A stretch of DNA of 64,000 bases from contig CP053915.1 of the NCBI GenBank assembly GCA_021496925.1, positions 1,612,001 to 1,676,000 of the forward strand, read 5' to 3'. Both the position numbers and the translations under genes were made by a program. The notes under the pieces are model-generated. The model had not been told where the DNA came from and ran no database searches. It saw nothing but the letters and a program-made list of their open reading frames with translations. This document shows, in pieces, positions 24,909 to 33,691 of the stretch (positions are counted from its first letter, which is position 1; the number at the start of each line of letters is the position of its first letter). Source of the DNA: Acidovorax sp. YS12 (lineage in GTDB: Bacteria > Pseudomonadota > Gammaproteobacteria > Burkholderiales > Burkholderiaceae_C).

Positions 24909-26003
24909 ATGCAACGCACCCCCCTGTCCCTCGCCAGCGCCCTGGCGCTGTGCGGCGCCCTCGCCGCCCCGGCATATGCCCAGAGCAACGTCACCCTCTA
25001 CGGACTCATCGACGCGGGCGTCGAGCGCCTCAACCACACCAGCGCCGGCGGCGGCATCACGCGCATGCCCAGCATCGCCGGCTCGGCCGCCTCGCGCTGG
25101 GGCCTGCGCGGCAGCGAAGACCTGGGCGACGGCCTGAAGGCCGTGTTCACGCTCGAATCGGGCTTCGGCTCCGACAACGGCGCCTTCCAGCAAGGCGGCC
25201 GCGCCTTCGGCCGCCAGGCCTTCGTCGGCCTGTCCGGCGGCTGGGGCACGGTGTCGCTGGGGCGCCAGTACTCGATGCTGTTCCCCGGCGCGGCGAACAC
25301 CGACATCTTCCTGGCGCAGATCTACGGCGCCGGCGCGTTCGACACCTACCTGGCCGGCCCGCGCCTGGACAACGCCCTGGCCTACCTGGGCAAGTTCGGC
25401 GGCGTGACGCTGGGCGCGCTCTACAGCCTGGGCAAGGACGCGCAGACCTGCCCCGGCGAGCGCGGCAAGGGCAGCGAGTGCCGCGCCTGGTCCGCCGTGC
25501 TGAAGTACGACGCGCCCGGCTGGGGCGTGGGCACCTGGATCGACGAACAGCGCGGCCTGGACGGCAGCGGCGACACCCCCGCCACCGCCGACCTGAGCGG
25601 CAAGAAGGACCAGCGCCTGGCCCTGAGCGGCTACGCCACGCTCGGCCAGACCAAGCTGGTGGCCAACTACATGCAGCGCAAGAACGACGCGGCGGCCGAT
25701 GCCTACCGCAAGAGCAGCCTGTGGTCGCTGGGCGTGGCCCACCCGGTCACGCAGGCCATCACGCTGGAGGCGCAGTACTACCACTTCGCCTACAAGGACA
25801 GCGACGACGGCGGCAAGATGCTGGCGCTGCGCGGCACCTATGCGTTCTCCAAGCGCACGGCCGCCTACGCCACCGTGGGCGCCCTGCGCAACGACGGCAA
25901 CGCGCGCTTCTCGCCCTCGGTGGGCGTGAGCAACACCGCGCTGGCACCCGTTGCGGGCCAGAACCAGACGGGCATCATGGTCGGGCTGCGCCACGCGTTC
26001 TAA
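24909..26003 (+). CDS. Gram-negative general porin (OmpC-type)
   Basis: A 364-residue outer-membrane trimeric porin typical of betaproteobacteria. It has a signal peptide to about residue 25 (APAYAQ), the start SNVTLYGLIDAGVERLNHT, the RWGLRGSEDLGDGLKAVFTLESGF block and a C-terminal phenylalanine (GLRHAF) for barrel assembly. Placed last in the transporter cluster, it probably lets the ring acid cross the outer membrane; this role is inferred. A strong AAGGAG precedes the ATG. Family-2 repeat sequence starts four bases after its stop. Confidence 0.9.
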   Translation: MQRTPLSLASALALCGALAAPAYAQSNVTLYGLIDAGVERLNHTSAGGGITRMPSIAGSAASRWGLRGSEDLGDGLKAVFTLESGFGSDNGAFQQGGRAFGRQAFVGLSGGWGTVSLGRQYSMLFPGAANTDIFLAQIYGAGAFDTYLAGPRLDNALAYLGKFGGVTLGALYSLGKDAQTCPGERGKGSECRAWSAVLKYDAPGWGVGTWIDEQRGLDGSGDTPATADLSGKKDQRLALSGYATLGQTKLVANYMQRKNDAAADAYRKSSLWSLGVAHPVTQAITLEAQYYHFAYKDSDDGGKMLALRGTYAFSKRTAAYATVGALRNDGNARFSPSVGVSNTALAPVAGQNQTGIMVGLRHAF

Positions 26004-26006
26004 AAG

Positions 26007-26151
26007 TGCCCCCCTGAGACGCTTCGCGTCTTCCCCCCGCTCTCGCGCTTCGCGCGGGCGGGGGGACGCCACCAGCGCGGCGGGGCGGCCCTTGCGCGGT
26101 GGCCCGCGCATGGGCCGCGCCAGTTTCATGCGCAGCGCCATGGAAAACTGA
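26007..26151 (+). repeat. Family-2 intergenic repeat, copy A
   Basis: Begins GTGCCCCCCTGAG and includes two hairpins (GACGC-TTC-GCGTC, and a CGCGCTTCGCGCG stem). The conserved core GCGCGGCGGGGCGGCCCTTG follows, with GGGCCGCGCC and TTTCATGCGC. A second copy lies at 54415-54580, where both stems have changed in a compensatory way. It occupies the gap between the porin and the dehydrogenase gene. Confidence 0.85.
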
Positions 26152-26191
26152 CTTGGAGCTTCGCGGTGCAAGCCGCGAACCAGCACCCACT

Positions 26192-27223
26192 ATGAAAGCA
26201 GCCTTCATCACCGGCCACGGCGGCAACGACATCGTGCAGGTGCGCGCGCACCATCTGCCGGAGCGCGCGCCCGGCGAGGTGCGCGTGCGCATGCGCGCGG
26301 CCACCCTGAACCAGGTGGACCTGTACATGCGCAACAGCGGCGCGGGCATCACGCACCGGCTGCCGCAGGTCATGGGCCTGGACGGCGCGGGCACCATCGA
26401 GGCCTGCGACGAAGGCGACCCGCTGCTGCGCCCCGGCCAGGAGGTGGTCATCCACCCCGGCGTGGCTTGCGGCCGCTGCGCGTTCTGCCAGCGCGGCGAC
26501 AGCGTGCTGTGCACACACATCCAGTACCTGGGCGAGCACCGCGACGGCACCTTCGCCGAGGCGATACAGGTGCCCGCCACGCAGGTCTTTCCCAAGCCGG
26601 CGCACCTGGGCTGGGCCGAGGCGGCGGCCCTGGGCGTGAACCACCTGACGGCCTGGCGCATGCTGTTTTCCAAGGCGCGCCTGCAGCCGTGGGAGACGGT
26701 GCTGGTCTTCGGCATCGGCGGCGGCGTGTCGCTGGCCGGGCTGCAGCTGGCCAAGGCCATCGGCGCGCGCGCCATCGTCACCTCGCGCGACGGTGCCAAG
26801 CTGGAGCGCGCCCGCGCCCTGGGGGCCGACCACGGCATCAACGGCAAGACCCAGGACGTGGCCAGGGAGGTGCTGGCCCTGACCGGCGGGCGCGGCGTGG
26901 ACGTGGTGTTCGAGAACGTCGGCGAGGCCGTCTGGCCCTCAGCCATGAAATCGCTGGTGCGCGGCGGCCGCCTGGTCACCTGCGGCGCCACCAGCGGCGA
27001 CCAGCCCGCCGCCGACCTGCGCCGCATCTTCATACGGCAGTTGCAGATCCTGGGCTCCACCCTGGGCACGCTGGGCGAGTTCCGCGACCTGCTCGGCTTC
27101 GTCGAGCGCACCGGCCTGCGCCCCGTGATCGACAGCGAATACCCGCTGGACCAGGTGCACGCGGCGCTCGACCGCCTGGCGTCCGGCGCGCAGTTCGGCA
27201 AGGTGGCGCTGCGCATCGGTTGA
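26192..27223 (+). CDS. Zinc-binding dehydrogenase / quinone oxidoreductase-like MDR protein
   Basis: A 343-residue medium-chain dehydrogenase. The four cysteines of a structural zinc site are in CGRCAFCQRGDSVLC (near residue 95), and the nucleotide-binding motif is VFGIGGGVSLAGLQLAKAIG. The start MKAAFITGHGG is usual for the family. It reduces or oxidises an alcohol, aldehyde or quinone with NAD(P)H; the substrate is unknown. It could serve an alicyclic alcohol or ketone feeding the island, but it lies beyond the porin and behind a repeat. A hairpin (TTCGCGG/CCGCGAA) lies just upstream of the start. Confidence 0.8.
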   Translation: MKAAFITGHGGNDIVQVRAHHLPERAPGEVRVRMRAATLNQVDLYMRNSGAGITHRLPQVMGLDGAGTIEACDEGDPLLRPGQEVVIHPGVACGRCAFCQRGDSVLCTHIQYLGEHRDGTFAEAIQVPATQVFPKPAHLGWAEAAALGVNHLTAWRMLFSKARLQPWETVLVFGIGGGVSLAGLQLAKAIGARAIVTSRDGAKLERARALGADHGINGKTQDVAREVLALTGGRGVDVVFENVGEAVWPSAMKSLVRGGRLVTCGATSGDQPAADLRRIFIRQLQILGSTLGTLGEFRDLLGFVERTGLRPVIDSEYPLDQVHAALDRLASGAQFGKVALRIG

Positions 27224-27236
27224 ACGGGGCGCGGCG

Positions 27237-28148
27237 CTAGCCGCCGCCCTGGCTACGCTCTTCCATCACCGCCAGCAGCGTTTCGCGCAGCCAGCGGTGC
27301 GCCGGGTCGGCGTCCTGGCGCGGGTGCCAGGCCAGCCGCAGCGGCACGGCGGGCAAGGACAGCGGCAGCGCGAAGACGTGCAGCCCCAAGGCAGCGCCCA
27401 TGGCGCGCGCGGTGCGCTCCGGCACGCAGGCCACGAGGTCCAGGCGGGCGCAGGTCAGCAGCGCCGCGACGGCGCTGGGCACCACCAGGGCGACATGGCG
27501 GCGCAGGCCGCGCGCCGCCAGCGCCGCGTCCACGGCCAGTTCCTCGCCCGGCAGCGTCGCCACTTCCACATGGCGCGCGGCGGCCAGGCGCTGCGCCGTC
27601 ACCCGCCCGCGTGCCAGCGCATGGCCGGCCGCCACCACGCCCAGCAGGTTGCGGCTGGAGAGCGGGTGCACCACCAGCTCCGGGTCCTGCCGGTGCCCCG
27701 CGCCCAGGTCCAGGTCGATGCGGCCCTCGCGCAGGCCCGCCGGGTCGTGGTGGTTCTCGGGCAGGACCTGCAGGCTGGACAGCGGCATGCGCTGCGCCAT
27801 TTGCATGGAGAGCCCCACGCCATAGCCCACCAGCACGCCCTCGGTTGCCCGGACCACGAAGCGCCGCTGCACGGCGGAAAAGTCATCGGGGTCGGCGTGC
27901 GCGCGCAGCGCATCGGCCTGCGCCAGCAACTGCCGCACCGGCTCGGCCAGCGCCAGCGCGCGCGGCGTGGCCACCAGCCGGCGGCCGGCACGCACCAGCA
28001 GCGGGTCGCCGAACACCTCGCGCAGGCGCGCCAGCGTGTGGCTCATGGCGGGCGTGCTCAGGTGCATGCGCTCGGCCGCCGCCGTCACGCTGCCGGTGGC
28101 CAGCAGCGCATCGAGCGCGCGCAGCAGGTTGAGGTCGTAGTGTTTCAT
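27237..28148 (-). CDS. LysR-type transcriptional regulator
   Basis: A 303-residue LysR protein: DLNLLRALDALLATGSVTAAAERMHLSTPAMSHTLARLREVFGDPLLVRAGR is the family's N-terminal helix-turn-helix region, close to the NodD/SyrM-like branch. An effector domain follows. The start at 28148 is set by MKHYDLNLL; longer readings add nothing conserved. It is divergent from the broken MFS exporter gene across a 67-base gap, the usual layout for a LysR and its target, so it may now be an orphan regulator. Confidence 0.87.
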   Translation of the reverse strand: MKHYDLNLLRALDALLATGSVTAAAERMHLSTPAMSHTLARLREVFGDPLLVRAGRRLVATPRALALAEPVRQLLAQADALRAHADPDDFSAVQRRFVVRATEGVLVGYGVGLSMQMAQRMPLSSLQVLPENHHDPAGLREGRIDLDLGAGHRQDPELVVHPLSSRNLLGVVAAGHALARGRVTAQRLAAARHVEVATLPGEELAVDAALAARGLRRHVALVVPSAVAALLTCARLDLVACVPERTARAMGAALGLHVFALPLSLPAVPLRLAWHPRQDADPAHRWLRETLLAVMEERSQGGG

Positions 28149-28215
28149 CTGGTGCAAGTATTCCTTCCAAACATTGCACTGTACGGACGAATCGGCATCT
28201 TCGACACTGCCGGGC

Positions 28216-29685
28216 ATGGCCGCCATTCCTCCCGCTCCCCCCTCGTCCCGCCAGCCGCTGCTGGCCTTCGCCATGCTGGCCCTGATGCTGGTGCTGGCCG
28301 CGCTGGACCAGACCATCCTGTCCACCGCCCTGCCCGCCATCGCCCACGACCTGCCGGACACGGCATCGGGTGATGTACCGCTGGCCTGGGTGTTCTCGGC
28401 CTACCTGCTGGCCGCCACGGTGGTGGTGGCGCTCTACGGCCGCCTGGCCGACGTGTGGGGCCGCAAGCCCATGCTGCTGCTGGCGATCGCGCTGTTCCTG
28501 CTCGGCTCGCTGGCCTGCGGCGCCAGCCACAGCCGCGCGCAGCTCGTGCTGGCGCGCGCGCTGCAGGGCGCGGGCGGCGGCGGGCTGATGACGCTGACCA
28601 TGCTGACCGTGGCCACGCTGTTCCCGCTGGCGCGGCGCGGACGCTTCCAGGCGCTGCTGGGCGCGAGCTACGGCATCGCCACCATGTTCGGCCCGCTGCT
28701 GGGCGGCTGGCTGGTGGAATACCTGTCGTGGCACTGGGCGTTCTGGATCAACGCGCCCCTGGCCCTGCTGGCCTGGGGCGTGCTGGCGCGCACGCTGCCG
28801 CCGCCCGAGCGCCACCCCGCCCCCATCGACTGGTGGGGCGCCGCCGCCCTGGCCGTGGCGCTGGTGGCCGCGTTGCTGGCCACGCAGCACGGCAAGCTGC
28901 GGCTGCCCGCCGCGCTCACCCTGGGCGTGCTGCTGCTCATCGCCGCCAAGGCGGCCGCCGCCTTCGTCTGGCGGCAGTTGCGCGCCGCGCACCCGCTGGT
29001 GCCGCCGCGCCTGTTCAGCCACCCGGCCTAAGTGGCCGCCGCCGCCATCGGGCTGTGCTCGGGCGTGGCGATGTATGCGGCCGTGGTGTTCGTGCCGCAG
29101 TACCTGCAGACCATGCTGCACCTGTCGCCCACGGCGTCGGCGTGGCGGCTGCTGCCGCTGATGGCGGGCATCACCTGCGCGGCCATCGCCAGCGGCAGGC
29201 TGCTGCGTGCGCAGATGCCCGCGCGCCGCCTGGCGGGCGTGGGCAGCGCGCTGCTGGCGCTGTCGTTCGCGGCGCTGGGCGCGGTGCTGGCATGGGCGCC
29301 CGACGCGGCCGCGCTGCTCTCGGCCAGCCTGCTGCCGGCGGGCCTGGGGCTGGGGCTGCTGTTCCCCATCGTCACCGTGGTGTCGCAGCGCACCGCGCCG
29401 CCGCAGCTCATGGGCATCGCCACGGCCACGCCGGTAATGCTGCGCAGCCTGGGCGGCAGCGCGGGCGTGGCGCTGATGGCCGCGCTGCTGGCGCACCGCA
29501 TGACGGATGAGCTGGCCCCGCTGCGGGCACTGGCCGCGGGCGGCGGCGCCGGAGTGCAGGAGGCCGTGCGCACGGCCATGGCGCACGGGCTGCAGGCGGT
29601 GTTTGCCTGTGCCGCCGGGGCAGCGCTGCTGGCCCTGCTGGCGAGCCGCTGGCTGGCGCCGCGGCGCACGGACCAGCCGGTTTGA
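28216..29685 (+). pseudogene. MFS drug-exporter-like transporter (DHA2 type) broken by an in-frame stop
   Basis: The frame reads as one MFS protein from MAAIPPAPPSS to RRTDQPV, but a TAA at 29029-29031 splits it after about 271 residues. The first part has ALDQTILSTALPAIA, GRLADVWGRKPML and ALQGAGGGGLMTLTM, typical of DHA2 exporters. The second part resumes in the same frame with membrane segments (AAIGLCSGVAMYAAVVFVPQYLQTML). No frameshift is needed. It is a young pseudogene, a sequencing error or a read-through site. It is divergent from the LysR gene. Confidence 0.82.
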
Positions 29686-29687
29686 TG

Positions 29688-29745
29688 CCAAAACGGCCTC
29701 CAGCGCTTATCCAGAAAGCGCTGGAAGCTATTAAATCAATAGCTA
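29688..29745 (-). repeat. Dispersed hairpin repeat, copy 7
   Basis: Reverse copy: AACGGCCTCCAGCGCTTAT, a short loop, AAAGCGCTGGAAGCTAT, then a further TAGCT. It lies between the convergent MFS pseudogene and matB. The matB stop codon TAG is part of its AGCTA end. It probably terminates both genes. Confidence 0.85.
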
Positions 29746-31308
29746 AACAAACAGGCCCTTGTGCTGCTCGCGCAGCAGGTTCTTCTGCACCTTGCCCATG
29801 GTGTTGCGCGGCAGTTCGGGCACCACGTAGCACTGCTTGGGCACCTTGAAGTGGGCGACCTGCCCCTTGAGCTGGGCGAGGATGGCGCTGCCGTCGAGCT
29901 GCGCGCCGGGCCTGGCGGTGACCAGGGCCACGCCCACCTCGCCGAAGTCGGGGTGCGGCACGCCGACCACGGCGCTTTCATCGACGCCCGGCAGCTCGTT
30001 GATGAAACCCTCGACCTCGGCCGGATAGACGTTGTAGCCGCCGCTGATGATGAGGTCCTTGCTGCGCCCGACGATGCTGACGTAGCCGCGCGCGTCCTGC
30101 TGGCCGACGTCGCCGGTCTTGAACCACCGATCCCCCTGTTCATCCTGCGTGAACTCCTCGGCGGTTTTCTCCGGCATGCGCCAGTAGCCGTGGAACACGT
30201 TGGGGCCGCGCACCTGGATGTTGCCGATGGCGCCCGCCGCCACGGGCTGGCCCTGGTCGTCCACGATGCGCAGGCCCACGCCCGGCAGGGGAAAGCCGAC
30301 GGTGCCGCCGCGCCGCGCATCCTGCCCGCCGTGGCGCGCGTCGGCGGTGTACGGGTTGGAGGTGAGCATGATGGTTTCGCTCATGCCGTAGCGCTCCAGG
30401 ATGGTGTGGCCGGTGCGCTCCTGCCAGGCGCGGAAGGTTTCGATGAGCAGTGGCGCCGAGCCGGAGATGAACAGGCGCATGGCGCGCGCCGCCTCGCGCG
30501 TGAGCGCGGCCTCGCCAAGCATGCGCACGTACAGCGTGGGCACGCCCATGAACACGGTGGCGCGCGGCATGGCGGCGATCACGGCGCGCGGGTCGAATTT
30601 GCCCAGCCAGAGCATCTTGCTGCCGCCCAGCAGCGCCGCGTGGATGGCGACGAACAGCCCATGCACGTGGAAGATGGGCAGCGCGTGGATGAGCACGTCA
30701 TCCGCGCGCCAGCCCCAGTAGTCCTTGAGCACCCGCGCGTTGCTCAGCAGGTTGCCGTGCGTGAGCATGGCGCCCTTGCTGCGGCCGGTGGTGCCGCTGG
30801 TGTAGAGGATGGCGGCCAGGTCGTCTGCCTGGCGCGGCACGGGCGGGTGCGTGTCGCCATGGTGCGCGGCGCGCTCCAGCAGGCTGCCGCTGCGGTCGTC
30901 GCCGAGCGTGAAGACGTGCCGCGTGCCGGCGGTGAAGGCGATTTTCGACACCCAGCCGAAGTTGCCGGGCGTGCACACCACCACGGCGGGCTCGGCGTTG
31001 CCGATGAAGTATTCGATCTCGGCGCTCTGGTAGGCGGTGTTCAGCGGCAGGAAGACGTAGCCTGCGCGCAGCGTGGCCAGGTACAGCAGCATGGCCTCGA
31101 CCGACTTTTCCACCTGCACGGCGATGCGGCTGCCCTCGGGCAGTTGCAGCGACGCGAGCAGGTTGGCGATGCGGGCGCTGGCCTGGTCCAGGTCGCGCCA
31201 GGTGTAGTGCAGCGGCTCGCCGCCGGGGCCCGTGGCCTCGACGGCGGTCTGGCCGAGGTCGGCGGGAAACGCGGCGCGCAAGGCGCTGAACAGGTTGCAG
31301 GACTCCAT
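29743..31308 (-). CDS. matB: Malonyl-CoA synthetase (MatB-like), AMP-forming
   Basis: A 521-residue ANL ligase with AAILYTSGTTGRSKGAMLTHGNLLSNA, HVHGLFVAIHAALL, ERYGMSETIMLTSNPY, RWFKTGDVGQQD, GRSKDLIISGGYNVYPAEVE and the C-terminal lysine motif NTMGKVQKNLLRE. The combination is characteristic of malonyl-CoA synthetases, which make malonyl-CoA from malonate, CoA and ATP. The malonyl-CoA decarboxylase gene two places upstream in the same operon supports this. The start at 31308 is preferred to one two codons upstream because GGAG then has proper spacing. Its stop is inside repeat copy 7. Confidence 0.87.
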   Translation of the reverse strand: MESCNLFSALRAAFPADLGQTAVEATGPGGEPLHYTWRDLDQASARIANLLASLQLPEGSRIAVQVEKSVEAMLLYLATLRAGYVFLPLNTAYQSAEIEYFIGNAEPAVVVCTPGNFGWVSKIAFTAGTRHVFTLGDDRSGSLLERAAHHGDTHPPVPRQADDLAAILYTSGTTGRSKGAMLTHGNLLSNARVLKDYWGWRADDVLIHALPIFHVHGLFVAIHAALLGGSKMLWLGKFDPRAVIAAMPRATVFMGVPTLYVRMLGEAALTREAARAMRLFISGSAPLLIETFRAWQERTGHTILERYGMSETIMLTSNPYTADARHGGQDARRGGTVGFPLPGVGLRIVDDQGQPVAAGAIGNIQVRGPNVFHGYWRMPEKTAEEFTQDEQGDRWFKTGDVGQQDARGYVSIVGRSKDLIISGGYNVYPAEVEGFINELPGVDESAVVGVPHPDFGEVGVALVTARPGAQLDGSAILAQLKGQVAHFKVPKQCYVVPELPRNTMGKVQKNLLREQHKGLFV

Positions 31309-31329
31309 GCGCATCACTCCAGAAAAAGG

Positions 31330-32142
31330 TCAGAAAACCGGGGGCCGCTTGGCAAGAAAAGCGCCGATGCCCTCCCGGTGCTCGGCGCTGTCGGCATAGG
31401 CGTAGGGGTCGGCGGCGCCGTTCACTATGTTTTCAATAGCTGGCAGCGCTTGCCCTGCTTGGGCTGCAGGCGTTTTCAATGCCCGAAGCGTCTGTTTGTT
31501 CAGGCGCGCCGCGCCGGGCGCCAGGGCGGCGATGCGCTGCGCGCTGGCCTGCGCCTCGGCCTGCAGCGCCTCGGGCGCCGCCACGCGGCTGAGAAAGCCC
31601 TGCGCCAGCAGGTCGGCCGCGCCGAAGGTGGCGGCCTCCAGCAGCATCTGCCGCGCGATGGTTTCGCCCACGGCACCGGCGACGAGCTGCGCCTCGCGCG
31701 GCGCCATGGGAAAGCCGAGCTTGGCGATGGGTGCGCCGAAGCGCGCATTGGCGGCGGCGATGCGGATGTCGCAGCAGCTCGCGATCTCCACCCCCGCGCC
31801 CATGCAGGCGCCGGCGATGCGCGCGACGATGGGCACGTCGCACGCCAGCATGGCCGCGAGGCCGCCCCACACGTCGTTCTCGTGGAAGTCACGCAGCAGC
31901 GCGGCATCGAAGCGGAACGCCGGGTACTCGGAGATATCGCCCCCGGCGCAGAAGGCCTCGCCCTCGCCCTCGATGAGCACGCAGCGCGCGCCAGCGCTGC
32001 GCTGGATGCCCTCGAACACCGCGCGCAGCTGGCGCCACATCGGGCGCGACATGGCGTTGAGCCGCCCCGCGTTGCGCAGCACCACGCGCACCACGCCGGG
32101 CTGCGCGCCCCCCTCTTCCACCGCAATCACTTCACCTGCCAT
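31330..32142 (-). CDS. Enoyl-CoA hydratase/isomerase family protein in malonate operon
   Basis: A 270-residue crotonase: VVLRNAGRLNAMSRPMWRQL, GEAFCAGGDISEYPAFRF and IAGACMGAGVEIASCCDIRIA provide the oxyanion hole, and the C-terminal block YAYADSAEHREGIGAFLAKRPP is usual. It lies between the malonyl-CoA decarboxylase and malonyl-CoA synthetase genes. Its substrate is unknown. Between LNKQTLRAL and ADPYAYADS it carries about 21 residues (KTPAAQAGQALPAIENIVNG) encoded by a degenerate family-1 repeat, in frame. Confidence 0.83.
   Translation of the reverse strand: MAGEVIAVEEGGAQPGVVRVVLRNAGRLNAMSRPMWRQLRAVFEGIQRSAGARCVLIEGEGEAFCAGGDISEYPAFRFDAALLRDFHENDVWGGLAAMLACDVPIVARIAGACMGAGVEIASCCDIRIAAANARFGAPIAKLGFPMAPREAQLVAGAVGETIARQMLLEAATFGAADLLAQGFLSRVAAPEALQAEAQASAQRIAALAPGAARLNKQTLRALKTPAAQAGQALPAIENIVNGAADPYAYADSAEHREGIGAFLAKRPPVF
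31428..31480 (+). repeat. Dispersed hairpin repeat inside a coding region (copy 8, degenerate)
   Basis: TTTTCAATAGCTGGCAGCGCTTG is present in parts (ATAGCTGGCAGCGCTTG) followed by GGGCTGCAGGCGTTTT, which resembles the right arm of copy 9 (GGGCTGGAGGCGATTTT). It lies entirely inside the crotonase gene and is read through without a stop or frame change. Confidence 0.65.
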
Positions 32143-32181
32143 GGCTTGCCTTGTTGCCTTTTTTCTTGCCTGCGGCGCCGC

Positions 32182-33630
32182 TCAGTCGAGCAGCAGCGCG
32201 CTGATTTCCTTCGATACCGGAACCTGCCCCTGCGCCAGCTGGGTGCGGTGCTTGTCCAGCCGCTTGAGGTCGTAGAGGTAGTTGACCATGAGGCCGAACG
32301 ACTGCTTGAGCCCCTTGGAGGACGGGTCGCCCGCCCAGTTGAGCCGCTCCACGCGCGCGCCGTTGCCCAGGTGGAAGCGCGCCACCGGGTCGAGCGGCTT
32401 GCCCTCGTGCAGCGCCCGGCCCAGGTAGTGCGCGGCGCAGTGCAGCAGCACCTGGCGCACGGGCGACCTGGCGTCGAGCGCCTGGGCCTTGTCCGCGGCA
32501 TCCACCGCGCTGGCGAGCTGCGCCGCCTGCGGCGCGTCGGACTGCAGCGCCCGGCCCAGCTCGGCGCGCAGCTTGTCCGGGAGCTGCTGCAGCAGCGTGC
32601 CGGCGTTCTTGCCCAGCCAGGCGCGAAAGCCCGGAATCGGCGACAGCGTGGCGAAGGTGCGCAGGCGCGGAAACTCCGCCTGCAGCGTCTCCACCACCTG
32701 CTTGATGAGCGAGTTGCCGAAGCTCACGCCGCGCAGCCCCGTCTGCGTGTTGCTGATGGAATAGAAGATGGCCGTGGTGGCCTTGCCCAGGTCAGCGGGC
32801 GCGGCCTGTTCGTCGAGCAGCGGAGTGATGCTGCCGCAGAGGTGCTCCACCAGCGCCACCTCGACGAAGATCAGCGGCTCGTTCGGCAGGCGCGGGTGGA
32901 AGAAGCCGTAGCAGCGCCGGTCGCTGTCCAGGCGGTTCTTCAGGTCGGCCCAGGAGCGGATGTCGTGCACCGCCTCGTACCTGATGAGCTTTTCCAGCAG
33001 CGAGGCGGGGGAATCCCACGACAGGCGGCGCAGCTCCAGGAAGGCCACGTCGAACCAGGTGGAGAAAAGCTGCTCCAGCTCGGCGTCGAGCGCCAGCAGG
33101 CGCTTGTCGCCGCGCAGCAGCGGCAGCAGCTCGGCGCGCAGGTCCACCAGGAAACGCATGCCCCCGGCCGGCACGGCGAAGCGCTGCAGCAGCCGTGTGC
33201 GCGGCGACACCAGCGCGCGGCGCAGGCCGATCTCGGCCTGGCCCTCGTCGGCCGTGCCCGCCGCCGCCTCGTAGTGCTGGCGCGCGTGCTTCACGCGCTC
33301 GGCGTCGGGCGTGAACTGCTCGCACATCAGCAGCCACAGGTCGCGCCGCTGCGCCGGGGTGGCCTGGGCATGCCAGTCGATCACCGTCTGCGCGCTGCGC
33401 CCGCCCTCCAGCTCGCTCACCTGGGGCGCAGCCACGGCCTGCAGGTCGGCCAGCAGGCGGCGCAACTGGCGCGGGGGCAGCGCCTCGTCGGCGCGGCGCA
33501 GCGTGGCGGCCAGGCGCTCGTGGGTGCTGCGCGGCGCGGGCGCGGGTTCGGGCGCGGCGGCGCCCTGCTCCTTGGCGGCGGAGCGCAGGCGCGACACGTT
33601 GCGCGCGATCCAGGCGGAAGGGTTCTTCAT
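32182..33630 (-). CDS. matA: Malonyl-CoA decarboxylase (MatA/MLYCD family)
   Basis: A 482-residue protein with the malonyl-CoA decarboxylase layout: a helical N-terminal domain, then a catalytic acyltransferase-like domain with FVEVALVEHLCGSITPLLDE, AIFYSISNTQTGLRGVSFGNSLIKQV and LSPIPGFRAWL. Near the end it has HCAAHYLGRAL, RFHLGNGARVERLNWAGD and SFGLMVNYLYDL. It turns malonyl-CoA into acetyl-CoA, completing malonate use with MatB. The start at 33630 (MKNPSAW) is chosen because the upstream in-frame codons are repeat sequence. It is the first gene of a three-gene operon. Confidence 0.92.
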   Translation of the reverse strand: MKNPSAWIARNVSRLRSAAKEQGAAAPEPAPAPRSTHERLAATLRRADEALPPRQLRRLLADLQAVAAPQVSELEGGRSAQTVIDWHAQATPAQRRDLWLLMCEQFTPDAERVKHARQHYEAAAGTADEGQAEIGLRRALVSPRTRLLQRFAVPAGGMRFLVDLRAELLPLLRGDKRLLALDAELEQLFSTWFDVAFLELRRLSWDSPASLLEKLIRYEAVHDIRSWADLKNRLDSDRRCYGFFHPRLPNEPLIFVEVALVEHLCGSITPLLDEQAAPADLGKATTAIFYSISNTQTGLRGVSFGNSLIKQVVETLQAEFPRLRTFATLSPIPGFRAWLGKNAGTLLQQLPDKLRAELGRALQSDAPQAAQLASAVDAADKAQALDARSPVRQVLLHCAAHYLGRALHEGKPLDPVARFHLGNGARVERLNWAGDPSSKGLKQSFGLMVNYLYDLKRLDKHRTQLAQGQVPVSKEISALLLD

Positions 33631-33640
33631 GAATGCTTCT

Positions 33641-33691
33641 ATATCAATAGCTGCCCGCGCTTGCTGCAAGCGGGCTGGAGGCGATTTTTGA
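33641..33691 (+). repeat. Dispersed hairpin repeat, copy 9
   Basis: Forward copy: ATCAATAGCTGCCCGCGCTTG, then CAAGCGGGCTGGAGGCG and TTTTTGAT. The changed bases CCCGCGCTTG and CAAGCGGG stay complementary. It lies between lgt and matA on the minus strand and touches the lgt stop codon. Confidence 0.85.

Noticed and set aside
28174..28215. TTG start adding 14 residues to the MFS protein
   Set aside because: No ribosome binding site and no conserved residues are there; the ATG at 28216 gives a normal N-terminus.
33631..33669. Extra N-terminal residues for malonyl-CoA decarboxylase (MQQARAAIDIEAF)
   Set aside because: These codons are read from repeat copy 9; the conserved protein starts with MKNPSAW.
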